Below are positions 45,555 to 56,755 of a DNA stretch of 64,000 nucleotides, one piece after another (the stretch's first letter is position 1; every line of letters begins with the position of its first letter). A program made the position numbers and the translations under genes. A model generated the notes under the pieces. That model worked only from the letters and a program-made list of their open reading frames with translations, had not been told where the DNA came from and did not search any database. The DNA lies in the NCBI GenBank assembly GCA_020912385.1, contig CP087221.1:1054001-1118000 (forward strand), written 5' to 3'. This DNA is from Neofusicoccum parvum (lineage: Eukaryota > Ascomycota > Dothideomycetes > Botryosphaeriales > Botryosphaeriaceae).

Positions 45555-47026
45555 CTACAGCTCACGGTCATTAGCCTTCGTGGGCTTTTCGCTGTCCGCG
45601 ACCTTCGATGACTTCTCGCCCTTGTAGCCGATCGCCCTCAGCCTCTCGGTCAAGATTGGGTGCGAGTAGTGGAAGCTGGAATACATCCAATCGGCATCCA
45701 TGGCAGAAAGGTTCTGGATCTGGAGCTTAATGAGAGAACCGGCAAGCTCTTGCGCGTAACCCTGCTTCATCGCGAAGGCATCTGGATTATACTATTAGTT
45801 ACAGGCATCAAAACCCGAGAGATGAAGACGTACCGGCTTCAAACTCAAACTTTCTGGTCAGAATGTTCATCAAGAGCTTGATGACAGAGTCGGTCGGACC
45901 CAAGACCTCGTTGAACAGGAGAAAGCCAATCAGGATGGGCTGCTCGGTGTGGAAGCCAAAGGACTGGTAGAGCGAATGGTTGTTGATGAAGACCGAGAAC
46001 AGGGCAAACATGTAGAACAAATGGAACTGGCTGATTCCAAGCAGTTTGGTCGTGTGACCCATGCTCCAGTGACCAAGTTCGTGCGCCAGGACAGCTTCGA
46101 CCTCCTTGTTGGAGCTCTTCTCCAATAGCGTGTCGTAAATGACAATCTTCTTCTTCCAGGGCAAACCGGTGAAATACGCGTTGCTGTGGGCGCTACGCTT
46201 GCTGCCATCGATGACCTGCAGCTCCGTGAGCGGGAACTTCAGCTTAGCAGCCAGAGCCTCAACACCCTCCTTCAGCGGCCCGGGCTCGAGAGGCGATAGT
46301 TTGTTGAAGAGAGGCACAATCAGAATCGGGTAGATGGTAATAGCCGAAACCTGGACAGCCAACATAAACATCCAAAGATAGTAGAAGAAGTTGGTGCCAG
46401 TCTTCTGGATGATGGCCAGGAAAGCACTCATGATGGGCACGCCGAAAACGATTCCGAGAGCCTGGCCCTTGAGCATGTCCGAGATCCACAGCTTGACCGT
46501 CAACTTGTTGAAGCCGAATTTCTCCTCCAACACGAAGTTCTGGTAGTAGGTGAAGGGCAGGCTGAAGACGGTGTCGACCAGGCTGAAGGCGAAGAGGAAC
46601 AAGAGCGAGTGACCGATCTCTCCCGAGATAAACGACGGAGCGAAGCGCGCGAGCCATATGCCAGTTATAGCCCAGATCTTGGGGTACCAGTTGTACTGAA
46701 TTGTCGCGAGAGACTTGAGCTGACCGAAGAAGGAGGAGACGAAGCTGTACTTGGCCTTGGCGCGACCATAAGCCTGGCTCTTGTCGAAGGTTTCCTGGTT
46801 GACTTCATTTTCGATGGCCTTGGGGCGGATGGTGCGCTGATAGACGCCGAATTGACGGTAGAGAAGCCAGTTTTCGAGCAGAAATTGGCCAACGGAGAAC
46901 CCCAGGACCAGCTTCTTCCAAGGGAAGAACGGGCGGTCCAGGAACTGCGCCAGCCTCTGGAAGGGAGTTAGCTCGTGCCATTGCAAGAAGGAGAGCAGTT
47001 CGCACCTGGAGCAATGCCTGGATCAT
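45555..47026 (-). CDS. STE24: CAAX prenyl protease Ste24
   Basis: Three exons (47026-47006, 46956-45834, 45781-45555; 456 residues). The joins restore MIQALLQRLAQFLDRP and KFEFEADAFAMKQG; the latter holds the third zinc ligand (ExxxD). The HExxH zinc site reads VLAHELGHWSMGH. About seven helices and the blocks NAYFTGLPWKKKIVIYDTLL and LSPLEPGPLKEGVEALA are diagnostic of M48A enzymes. Ste24 removes the -aaX tripeptide from prenylated proteins such as a-factor pheromone in the ER membrane, and clears clogged translocons. The 7-codon first exon was chosen because it gives the family's LQRLAQFLDRP start; the long frame starting near 46986 would begin within the intron. The introns are 49 and 52 bp. 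Confidence 0.95.
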
Positions 47027-48165
47027 GGTGGCGGTAGTGTCTGCAGGTTGAGGAGGGGACACACCGCGGGAGCTCTCCAGCGTTGGTCGGGCTTAAGGAC
47101 AGACAGCGCGCTTGGGGTCGGATGCGCGGGCTGCCGCACGACTCATCGCCAAGACATAGGGCTGGAGCTTAGACGTGGCACGTGCACATGCCCTGAACGC
47201 CTCCCCCAAGCCTGAGCTCAGAGACAGCAGGGTCTGCCACGTCCGCCTGTCGAACAGCGACGCTTAGTCCCTTCTTTATGACATCATCACGTAGCTGTCA
47301 GCAGGGTCAAAGTAACGGCTGCGAGACAAACTATAGGCGTGTTGAAGTAATAATGCGTCTCGGCCACGCGCTGCCTTGCTACCAGATAATATGGAGAGAA
47401 TTGACCACCCCAGCGCTGCGTTCAGAAGGAAAAGCGAAAGAGAAGACCGTCCCCTGCCAGCCTCATAAGAAACGTGCGCCAAACACCCCTCCCTCCGAAC
47501 CTCTACCAGACTGAGAAAAGAAGAGATCCTCGTGACTCCGTGACACACTTGATTATAAACGAAAGACATTAATGGACCGCCAGAACCTCTGACCACCAAT
47601 GCAAGGAAAAACTATCGAAAATGAGTTTCATGGCCCTGTTTCCCCCACCCCCTAGTCTTTAGAATGAGAAGAAACGCGTCAAGTCCAGACAACAGAAGAA
47701 ATGCATGCAAGACAACGAAGACTAGAAGACACGGGAGAAGATTGCAATCTCTGAAAGGTAACAGATCAAGCTGGGTATACTGAAAAGGGCGGCCCTAATG
47801 TCGGTCTGTGCGAAGGGAAGGGTGAAAGACAAGTGCCAGCATGACCCGAAGGTAATGACAAGAGAAGGCTGAAGAAGAGAAGATCTATGCAATGATTCTC
47901 CAGAAAAAGGTGCTTCTATCACTGAGGACTTCAGCAAGACGAAGTCTTTCGAGCATCTGGAATGCCTTCATGCTGCGGGATACAGCGCGGCGCAAGCCGT
48001 TGTCGCGAACCGCCTTGTTTCCGGGCTCGCCACCCAACCACCAGTGCTGCTGAGGCCACAGCCGGTCTCCTGGCATACCCTCGGCAGCTCCACAACACTC
48101 TGGTGGTTGCATGCTGAACATTCCTTCACAAGAGCATTGACGTATGAGATCAACAATCATCCGCT
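47027..48165. other. Intergenic interval between STE24 and the cyclin gene
   Basis: About 1.1 kb holding the promoter of STE24 and the 3' flank of the cyclin gene. ORFs are short and I saw no other feature. Confidence 0.5.
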
Positions 48166-49595
48166 TCAAGGAGCGGACTGCTGCGGACGTTGCTGTTGCT
48201 GGGCAACAACCTCGCGCGCGTAGAACTCGACCAACATCGTCCCGTAAGCTTCCATTTCTTCAAGCGGCACGGCCAGACGGAAGTCGTTTAGCAGGAGAAA
48301 TTGAAGTTCGAGATGGTTCAACTCTACAAGCGGCAGTCCACCGACCTAAAGATTGTCAGTCTCCAGCTCAAAAGCCAAACCATGGGATACGAACGTACCT
48401 TGGCGTATCTTGAGTTTGTGTAGAAAATGTCAGAGAAAAACTTGCTTGCGCAGGTCACACCGGCGATAACCAGCCGGTGGATGTTGAAGCTGTCAACGAC
48501 AAAGAATTGAGACAGGTTGTAGGGATCACAATCTAAGGGGGGGTCAATCTGCTGTGGAGGCGAAGGAGGGTGGTCATCATCTTTTACAGAGGCATCGCTT
48601 GGTTTAGCTGGCTTCCCAAGCGAGCCAGATGGCGGAGGCGTTGCAGCTTGGACCTGCTCCGGGCGCGGCGACGCTCCGCCCAACGTGGTTCCGGACATGG
48701 AAATAGAGCTTTTCCGGCTTCCATCGCTTGCAGCCATCGACCGCTCCAGAGACTGCTGGTTCTGCTGGCGCAAGCTCTGCATAAGCCCCGAGTTCACACG
48801 CTCCGTCATGCGGTCGAAGTAAACCAACAGGCTGAGGAACACTTCGTAAGTAGTCGGGCAGTATTTATGTATCCGGGTAAGGTAGCTCAGGATGGAGATT
48901 GTGGGCACGTTCTTGCCGTGGAACGCGAGCACGCTGGTAGTCTGCTGGCTGAGGCCTGACGTGCCTTCCGGCGGGGGAATCTGGCGGTGCAGGTGCTCGT
49001 GCTGGCGGTCGTTCGTGGTCGTGATCTTCGTCAACAGGCCCGCCACCATTTCTATGATATCGGACACGGGCATTTCGCTAATCTCGTACTGCGGGCCAAC
49101 CTCGTTCGGGTTTTCTCTCGCGCGGCGCGCGGCGCGGGTCTGCGAGAAGGGACTGGTCTCATCGGCGGCGAAGCTCTGGATATGAGATAGGCTCTTCACC
49201 TTTATCCGCTGCGGCGAGGCGCTAGTCCGTGGTGAGGCCTGGGCGGATGACGAAGCCGACGACGAGGGCACTACGGCAGGCCGTGGGGCCGGCGGGGCAG
49301 CAGCCGACTGAGTAGGCGTCCTCTGCGACGAGTGCGGCTTGAAGCGCGGACTCGGCGGGGGCTGCGATGGTGTCTGGGATGGATTGAAGTGTTGTGGCAC
49401 GGCGTCCGACATGGGTGTGTCGACGGGCGCAGCGGCGCTGCGCGAGGCGGGGTGGTCGTTGTGCGACGGCCTGGAGGGTGTCGATCGCTGAGACTCGTGC
49501 GGCTGGTGGTGCGAGTGCGCAGCGGCGCCGAACATGGTTTGGTAGGGAAAGGAGTGGTTGACCACGTCGCTGCTCGTAATCACGATGGAGCCCAT
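48166..49595 (-). CDS. Pho80-type cyclin (PREG-like)
   Basis: Two exons (49595-48399 and 48345-48166; 458 residues). The join gtacg../..tttag restores SRYAKVGGLPLVELNHLELQFLLLNDF, the cyclin-box end shared by Pho80, Pcl and Neurospora PREG. The N-terminal 150 residues are Ser/Pro/His/Gln-rich and disordered. The cyclin domain begins near SEMPVSDIIEMVAGLL and continues VPTISILSYLTRIHKYCPTTYEVFL. It is then split by a roughly 90-residue Ser/Pro linker before YNLSQFFVVDSFNIHRLVIAGVTCASKFF. These cyclins partner Pho85-type kinases and repress phosphate-acquisition genes. The ATG at 49595 is taken as the start; the frame is open to 49637, but only from a GTG, so an upstream exon is possible. The C-terminus ends in a Gln-rich stretch. 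Confidence 0.85.
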
Positions 49596-50526
49596 ACCAG
49601 CGTGTTGAGGCGGGAGGACAGAGATCTGGCGGGCCACGGAATGTCAGCAAGCCTCAGAACAGCGCAGGCGGGCTCGAATCTCGTCTGTGGGGAGGGGCGG
49701 TCAACGCTCGATGCAGGGGGGTGCGAGTGGAGTCGCAGCGAGCAAAGCTTCGGGCACGTCTCACGTACTTGGCGGCGAGGCGCGCCAGAGCGGGAGAGCG
49801 ACGGCGAGTAAGCGCGCGGGGCCCGTGGCTTTGCCTCTGACGTGCTGCGGCGGAGGGGGTGAGGTGGAGAGGAGTGATGGCGGCCGCTGAAGTTGAGGCA
49901 GGGCTGCGATAACGAAAGGAGCCGCGTCGCTGGGCGCAACAACGCCGGCGGCACTAGGGGACGACGACCTGGGCCCACGCTTACCTGGTGACGAGCGCGC
50001 GAAAAGTTAGGCCTCGTGCAGGATGAGGCACAGCAGGGAGCGGCAGGAATTGGGCGGGGTGCGCGAGAGCGATGTGGTGAGTGGTGTTGCAGAGAGGCCG
50101 TGGCGCTGCGCAGGCTCTTGCTCGAGGGAAGCCTTGGGGCGCCGCTGGTGGGCTGCCCAGCGCTTTTGCCAGGGTCGTCGTCACAGCCAGCCGCCGATCC
50201 ACAGGATCCGTCCCAACTTGCTTCTGATAGAGCGCCGCACGTCCGCCCGCCGGTCTGTTTGTCTGTCTGCGCTGCCGCCGGTGGCCGCCGTCTGCGCCCG
50301 CTTTTAGCGACGGACCCTGTCTCCGCACGCTCATTATCGCTGCTGACCGGTTACTGGCCGCTGCAGCTGTCGCCGCGGATGCGCCGCATCTCGGAATCCG
50401 TCGTGCTTGGGTATGACGCCACCCGGCTTGCTATTGCTTGCGGTTTCTATGCTACAGCACCACCTACGCCAACCCGGCCTTTATTGTGGCCCTGCATCAT
50501 CTCATCATGTCCGCCTCATTAAATGC
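49596..50526. other. Intergenic interval between the cyclin gene and PRE3
   Basis: It contains the promoter of the cyclin gene and the 3' flank of PRE3. GC-rich ORFs on both strands lack domains. Nothing else was recognised. Confidence 0.5.
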
Positions 50527-51433
50527 CTACGATTGCCTGCCAGGGCCGCGGTAGTCCTGGTCCGGCAGGTACAGGTGCCTCTGCGCCCCCTTCGCCGTCA
50601 ACACCACCATGCGGATCACGCCGCCAGAGCTGCCGTCCCACTTGATGGCTTCCCGCAGCGCCCCCTTGACAAAGTTCACGCCCTCCTCCTCGGTCATGCC
50701 CTCCTTCCAGTTTGCATCGCAGTAGCCGTAGATGTACGTCGAGCCAGAGCCGCCAATTGCATAGGCCTGCTTGTGTAGAGAGCCGCCGAGCGGGATCGAG
50801 TAGACCTGGCCGCCGTGACGCGGGTCGTAGCCTGCAATGATCATGCCCGCACTGTGGCAACGTTAGCCTCTGCACCCGTCGGTCAATGTCCGTGAGACGC
50901 ACCTCAACATGTCCTTGTTGTCGTAGCAGAGCTCCTGGAACAGCGCCGCGGCCGTCTGCGTGGTCGGCCGCTCGTTGTTCTGAATGCCGTACATGCCAAG
51001 GTGGTAGTGGACGATGTCAGCGACAGCCTGCGTGTCGGCGGCCGAGCCAGAGCGGCAGCACCATATCGTGTCGTGCACCTGCGTGAGCTTGTCGGTAACG
51101 CGGTTGGCGATGTACGCTCCGGTGGTCGTCCGGCTGTCTGCACCGAGAATGACACCGTCCTTGAAGTTGATGGCCATGCTAGGCAGCGTCAGTGCGAGTG
51201 CGGTGGGCGGGGACAGAGAGTCGAAACGCACATCGAGGTTCCGAGGCTGCGGCATGGATTAGCAGATGCATATATAAGCTTGGGACGGGGCAGACGTACT
51301 TGACCTCGCCCTTCTTCAGGTGGTTCATGTCGACGTGGATGCCATCTGATGTCCGTTAGCTGCTGGAGCTGCGGGAGCTTCAAGCGGGAGACGGCTTGCC
51401 TTCACCCAGCATTCCGGTCGTCTGCGAGATCAT
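50527..51433 (-). CDS. PRE3: 20S proteasome subunit beta-1 (Pre3, caspase-like site)
   Basis: Five exons: 51433 to 51400 (or 51406), 51345-51300, 51246-51232, 51178-50903, 50851-50527; about 231 residues. The joins restore [21 protein letters not shown] and [13 protein letters not shown]. The propeptide ends in Gly before the catalytic Thr of GTSIMA. Counting from that Thr, Asp17 (GADS) and Lys33 (VTDK) fall exactly at the catalytic positions, so this is an active beta subunit, and the sequence is the beta-1 type (caspase-like). The third exon is only 15 nt. The first intron has two in-phase donors six bases apart, a GT (gtgaag) and a GC (gcaagc), and a ctaac branch site. It is divergent from the Bem46 gene. 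The 20S core degrades ubiquitinated proteins in cytosol and nucleus. Confidence 0.95.
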
Positions 51434-51969
51434 GGCGGCGGCTTGAAGCTGTGTGTGTGCAGGAGGCTGTTCGGAGACGGGGTCAGGGCGGAAGACGAGG
51501 GTGGTGGTGGAGGAGAGGCGGATGGAGTGCGTGTGGTGGTGTCGGCGGAGCTCTTGCTGGAGCTCGCTGGAGTTGCTTGCAGGGCCAGGCAGGCGGCTCC
51601 GCGCGTTGGCCTCTCTCGGCGTTTCCCGCCGGCGCGTCTAAGCTCGCGCGCGACGATCGCTCCCTTCTCGCCCTCCCCACAAATGCGTGGATCTTGGTGG
51701 AACTCCTGAGGCCTCCGCTGCGCATACACACTCTATGTTTGCGCTTGCTGCTGTTGTTCGTCGTTTGCGCCTGCCTCTGCCCGCCCTCGCTCGCACCCCC
51801 GGGCAGCCTGCGACTCATGACTTGGAGATCCCTGTTCCGCTCTAGTTCGCCGCCGACGTCTCCCAGTCCCGCGTCGTCCACGCCCGCGTCGCCAGGTCCC
51901 GCGTCGCCCAGATTCTCGCACCATAGCCCGCGCGCGTCTGCTGATTTCGACGACGACACCTACTCCGCC
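51434..51969. promoter_or_regulatory. Divergent promoter region of PRE3 and the Bem46 gene
   Basis: This is the 536-bp interval between the opposed starts as annotated. If the Bem46 protein starts at the upstream in-frame ATG (51817) the shared region shrinks to 383 bp. No specific proteasome control element was identified. Confidence 0.4.
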
Positions 51970-53075
51970 ATGGACTCGGTCATCTCCTACCTGCGAATCC
52001 CCCTGCTCGCCTCCACCGGCATCGCCACTGTCCTCAGCGGTGTGCTCTACTTCAAGCAAAAGTGCGCATCCTGCCCACCGCGCGCACAATGCGCCCACGC
52101 GACTCGCGACCGAGAGCTGACCTCGCATACCCAGTGATATCATTTATCCACGCAACCTTCCCCCAGGCGCCCGGACAGACGTGCCGCGACCCACGCAGTT
52201 CGGCATCTCCGACTTCGAGGAGCTCATGATCCCCACCCCCGATGGCGAATCGTTGAGCGCCTTCTTCATCCGCCCCGCCAACAAGCAGCATGCTCGTAAC
52301 GTCACATTCCTCATGTTCCACGGGAACGCCGGCAACATTGGCTACCGCCTGCCTATCGCAAAAATACTCGAGGAGGAGCTGGGCTGCAATATTCTGATGC
52401 TTCAGTATCGTGGCTATGGCCTGTCGACCGGTACCCCCAACGAAAAGGGCCTGGCAATCGATGCGCAGACTGGCTTGGATTATATTCGGCAACGCGCAGA
52501 GCTGCGCGGCACCAAGATCGTATTGTACGGCCAGAGCTTGGGCGGCGCCGTGAGCATTGGGCTCGCCGCGAAGAACCAAGAACAAGGAGACATCGCCGGC
52601 GTCGTTCTAGAGAACACGTTCCTCAGTATCAGGAAGCTGATCCCAAGGTGGGTAGAACATCAAAAGACTTCTTTCCAGGCTGACAAAAGCAGTGCTTTCC
52701 CTCCAGCGAAATACCTTGCTCCGCTGTGCCATCAGCTTTGGCCTAGCGAGGAGGTCATGCCGAAGATAAAACAGTTTCCCATTCTCTTCCTCAGCGGTCT
52801 GAGGGACGAAATTGTACCGTAAGTTTCACGCTGTGCACCGAGGCTTTGGGCAGCAGCTAATCTTCGGCGCCAGTCCATCTCATATGGCCAAACTCTTCGA
52901 TCTGTGCGTCTCGAAAGCGAAGGTGTGGCGCGAATTCCCCAACGGCAGCCACAATGACACAGTTGCCGAGCCTCTGTACTTCGAATACATCGAAGATTTC
53001 CTCCGCAGCCACGTGCTTCGCAAGCCGAACTCGGAGAAGCCGAGCCCGGAGAAGACTGCGCTGTCCAAAGATTGA
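51970..53075 (+). CDS. bem46: Bem46/ABHD13-like alpha/beta hydrolase
   Basis: Four exons (51970-52061, 52135-52647, 52693-52818, 52874-53075; 310 residues). An N-terminal membrane anchor (YLRIPLLASTGIATVLSGVLYF) is followed by NDIIYPRNLPP and the hydrolase fold: the oxyanion block MFHGNAGNIGYRLP, the nucleophile elbow GQSLGGA (Ser), the acid region SGLRDEIVPPSHM (Asp) and the catalytic His in NGSHNDT. This order and length match ABHD13/Bem46, type II membrane hydrolases of unknown substrate; Neurospora BEM46 is linked to ascospore germination and eisosomes. The ATG at 51970 is preferred because it has a strong context and gives the conserved MDSVISYLR start; an in-frame ATG at 51817 would add a Ser/Pro-rich extension. 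All introns are 45-73 bp. Confidence 0.9.
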
Positions 53076-54616
53076 ATTCGGCTTCCACTCCCGTCCAATA
53101 TGGTCATTCATGATACCCCTTGGGCTGGCGTCGTTTTCTCATTGTTGCACTACCACCGGCGCAGAAGCCGGCATTTAATTCATGTCAAGCCATCAGGGCT
53201 GCAGAAGGGTGGCTGAGGCCGTCCAAGTTTCTTGAAGAGCGATTCCGCACTAGAACTATAGACCGAGGACTCCGGAGCATGGCGCATCACTTTGCTTCGA
53301 TACTTTTTGCTTGTTGGCATGGAAGGCCGCACAACTCCGAATCGTCTGCGACGCTCCAAGTCTCGTCGTCGGAGCCGAAAGAGCTCACTCGCTGCTTCCA
53401 AGGCCCTAGAGACGCCGGCGCCCACGAAAGCATGAAGGCGAGATCTGATTGATCGCCATATTTCAGGGGAATGGCCGAGGGTGAGGGCGTATTTCCACTT
53501 GTAGTGGTGGCTGAAGCTAGCAGAGAACCGAGGTATTGTAATTTGACATGTCGGGCAATGATCCCCGAGTGAACGTCGGAACGGGCGTCTTCTAGCGTTG
53601 GTGGCCCCGCGAAAAGTGCAGCGGGCAGAAGGGTCTCGTAAGGGCGTGTGGCGTATACGACGCGGTTAGGCAGCTACCTGCATGAATGCCGATCCAATAG
53701 GGCAACTGCAGCGTCGAAGGCTTTCCGGCTTGAGGGAGATGAGCTATTTAGCCAATGAACTAGCAGCGATATGAAAGACAACCGGGCCGGGACCGAGTGC
53801 ATCAGATCGGCCCGAAGCTTCAAACAACGGTGACGGTGGTCTTCTTAGTCTGCTCCATCGTGCTGCTCCAGGAGGAACAAAGGATGGCTCAGGATGACTT
53901 TAGCTACCCCTGTCTGGTCTACGGTAGGCTGATTAAACACAATGTTGTTTCTCTTCGATAAGCGAAAAGACCAATCAAACGGTGCTAGGAATCTATAACG
54001 ACTTTCATTAACTTATTCAGGCAAATGCTCCAAGCGCATAGCAGTCATCTCGCGACTCATATTCCCGAGAATAGTGCGGCCTCACGAGACACCCTATTTC
54101 ACTCCACATCTCAAAACCACACGATGTGCCATTCCAACGAATATCAAATGCAAATATACCGCCTCTATAAACTTTGTAGGAATGAACACTCTTAAATAAT
54201 TTAAGATGAGTATTTTCAATGCCAAGATCGAACCGCTTTTCCACGTACAACAAGATCACCACTTTAAGCACGAAGTTTTTGCACAGGCTAGAATTCTTAA
54301 GCGTGGATCCCCCGCTGAGTAGCTCCGGTGAAATTCAGGGAAAGGGTGGCGCCACATCTTGGTGTGGCCCTGTATGTTCTCACGTATAGGCTAGTATCTA
54401 TACTCCCATGCATTAACGCTGCAGAAGTGCGGCCGTACTTGAAGGCAATTATAGTGATATTAATATATGCAGGGATAACTCACCACACTGACCTTCGAAA
54501 AAAGAAAAAAGGAAGAAGGATAAGGAACAGCGGACTTTACAGACTTGCCATCACCTAGAAATCCGCAAAATTCCTATCGTTAACATTAGCGTCCGATACG
54601 CGCAACGATTCTACCT
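53076..54616. other. Gene-poor, AT-richer interval
   Basis: About 1.5 kb after the Bem46 gene. The composition falls toward 54 kb. An 84-codon minus ORF at 54271-54017 has a protein-like composition (..SYKVYRGGIFAFDIRWNGTSCGFEMW..), but there is no family match and no promoter evidence. Nothing else was recognised. Confidence 0.4.
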
Positions 54617-54853
54617 TCACCTCGAGAACACACCCTCCTTCGAGTCGCCCTGGGCAGCAAGCGCCTGGCGCCCATTGCAGAGGAGCACCTGGTGCACAAC
54701 CTCGGCGTCTATCTGGTAGCCGCTCTTGCGCCAGCGCTTGTTCAGCCACTCAGCGAGAGCATCGGACGAACTGTCGAAGTCTCGTTCGTCGTACTCTTTG
54801 AGGATGACGGCAATGATGGGAGCGTCGGGGAAGGGGGTGGACTTTGATGCCAT
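54617..54853 (-). CDS. Small hypothetical protein, unknown family
   Basis: A 78-codon ORF that starts ATG GCA in a good context (MASKSTPFPDAP) and has a balanced, soluble composition: a possible strand (IIAVILKEY), an acidic stretch (DERDFDSSSDAL), then an amphipathic helix (AEWLNKRWRKSGYQ) and a final helical part. GC content is higher than in the surrounding AT-rich DNA, which favours real coding. A possible donor (ag|gtgaag) at its end could link to a further exon. No signal peptide, membrane segment or known domain is visible. I cannot name a function. Confidence 0.45.
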   Translation of the reverse strand: MASKSTPFPDAPIIAVILKEYDERDFDSSSDALAEWLNKRWRKSGYQIDAEVVHQVLLCNGRQALAAQGDSKEGVFSR

Positions 54854-55393
54854 TGTGGGTAATCGTAGAGGAGACGGGTTTTACTGTAAATGTTCAGCCA
54901 AGAGGTTTTTGAGGGCGACACTTACCTTGTGAGTTCTCTGGAAGACTTCCTCTCAAGCACAGGTGTCCAATCGCAAGTGTCGCACAGCGAGCAGGAGAGT
55001 TGAAGAGGAGAACCCAGGCGGCGCGATGATCTTGCAAATGTGGTTGTCATGCCCTTGATATAGTATTGAAGCAATTTTCTTTCATGGGCGCAAGAACAAT
55101 GGCTTCTTGTGGAATTACTTTGTGAGAAGATCGACTAACGGCATTTTTGAGAACCTAAGAATGGAAACAAATAATCTGAATATAGACACCGGAAACAATG
55201 GAGTGAAGGACAAAGAATGCACAACACCATGCTAAGCAAACGTCAGAACCAGTTATTGAGAAATCAATCTATTTGTGAAGGGATGCGCAGTGATGGCTTC
55301 TGCAAACCATCTGTAGGTTCTCGAGCGCAAAAGAAGAGAAATGTACCAGAAGTAACCCACCAACGCCTTGCTCAATGCTTTTTGGGAATCTAA
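54854..55393. other. AT-richer intergenic interval
   Basis: It holds the 3' flank of PXR1 and the upstream region of the small ORF. No other feature was seen. Confidence 0.5.
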
Positions 55394-56501
55394 TTATGCC
55401 TCCGCCTTGATCATAAAAATCTCCTTTAGTGCTTGCGGATCCATCGACGCTTTCTTTTTCTGCGCAATGTACCGCTGCCGAACAGCTAGACGGCCTCCGG
55501 CGAAGCTTTGGGCAGGAGTGGAAGTTCCAGAATCCGGAGCTGAAACACTCACGGAGGTAGTGCCCTCGTCTTCCGAAGATGAGTCTTCGCTACTTGAGTC
55601 TTTGCGCTTCTCCTTCTTCTCCCGACGCTTCTCCTTCGACTTCTTTGACTCCTTTTTAGTCAACCTCTCGAGCTTGCGGGCCTTCTTAGCATCCCTTCTA
55701 GCCTTCTTGTCATCCTTTCCTTCGGCTGACGTAGAGGAAGGAGCAGTAATGTCGGTGGAGGGCTCACTGTCCTTGGATTTCTTGGATTTCTTCGACTTGG
55801 ACTTCTCCTTGGCAGGGGCCTCGCTGTCGTCGTGGCTGCTGACCTCGAGATCCTTCTTCAGATCCGACTTCCTCTTCTTTCTCTTCAGTTTGGGTGCACT
55901 TTCGTCATCCTCGGATCGTTTCCTCTTCTTTTCGGTCTTTTCGCCGTCTGCGCTCTCCGAATCGAGGACAGGGTCTCTGGCAAGCTGCGCACCCCGGACC
56001 TTGTCATCCTCAAGGAGCTTCTCGATCTTATCGCCGACCAAGAGACCGCCGCTGACGAACCGAATGCTGCCCCAGCGCTGGTTCTGGTACAGTTGGAGCT
56101 TGAGGTCCCGCTGAGCCGATTCCTCCTTCTTCAGTTCCCCATCGCTTTTGCCGTTCAGCCGGCCGAGGAGGCCCTGGAATGCGCTCAGGCCGAATGTCTC
56201 GTTCTCCGCCTTCCCTCGCTTCGCGCCGAGACCCAGGTTGTCGTCCTTCACAGCGACTCTGATGTGAGAGGCATTGGCGGCGGTGTAGTGGGAGGAATGC
56301 TTCGCGTCCTTTGCGCCAAGGTACTCGCCGGGGGTCCAGCCTTGCTTGCGTAGGATCTTGTGGCCGAAGCGGTCGGTGGATTTGCTCCAGTGGGTGTTGT
56401 TCGGATCCGCCGAGAGCTTCGTGCGGCTGTGAGCTGTCAGCTATGGTCTGGCCGGGCAAGAGCGGATTTGCGGCATACTTCTTCGGCCCTGCGAGACCCA
56501 T
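55394..56501 (-). CDS. PXR1: G-patch protein Pxr1/PinX1
   Basis: Two exons (56501-56479 and 56426-55394; 351 residues). The short first exon MGLAGPK joins NRTKLSADPNNTHWSKSTDRFGHKIL, the exact Pxr1 N-terminus. The G-patch spans about 25-80 (FGHKILRKQGWTPGEYLGAK ... NLGLGAKRG). FGLSAFQGLLGRLNGKS then marks the conserved post-G-patch block. The long C-terminal half alternates acidic and Lys-rich KKSKKSKD-type repeats, with a final conserved ALKEIFMIKAEA. Pxr1 activates the Prp43 helicase in pre-rRNA processing and restrains telomerase. The intron is 52 bp with gtatgc donor and ctgac branch site. It is divergent from the coiled-coil gene at 56756. Confidence 0.95.
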
Positions 56502-56755
56502 TGTGGAGCGGGAGCGGCGCGTGAACGTGATGCGGGCTGGGGATGGAAATTTTGGCGCGGCGGAATCGAAGGCGGAGGTGCTCGGCGTGCCGGAGCCTGA
56601 GTTTTGCCGACCGGCCGCCCGCGCCTGCCCGGGCAGCAAAGCGCAGCCCAGGCTGCAGACACAGGGCCTCTCGCCGTCACTTGTAGCAACCCCATTCAAC
56701 TGTCTGTGAGGTGAAACTGACGAAATTTCTCTCTCTGTTCTCCACGGCCGTCGCT
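56502..56755. promoter_or_regulatory. Divergent promoter of PXR1 and the coiled-coil gene
   Basis: This is the 254-bp interval between opposed starts. An upstream in-frame ATG at 56711 for the plus-strand gene reduces it to 209 bp. No specific site was identified. Confidence 0.4.

Noticed and set aside
49596..49637. Extended start of the Pho80-type cyclin at 49637
   Set aside because: It begins with GTG; the ATG at 49595 is the first standard start in the exon. An extra 5' exon cannot be excluded.
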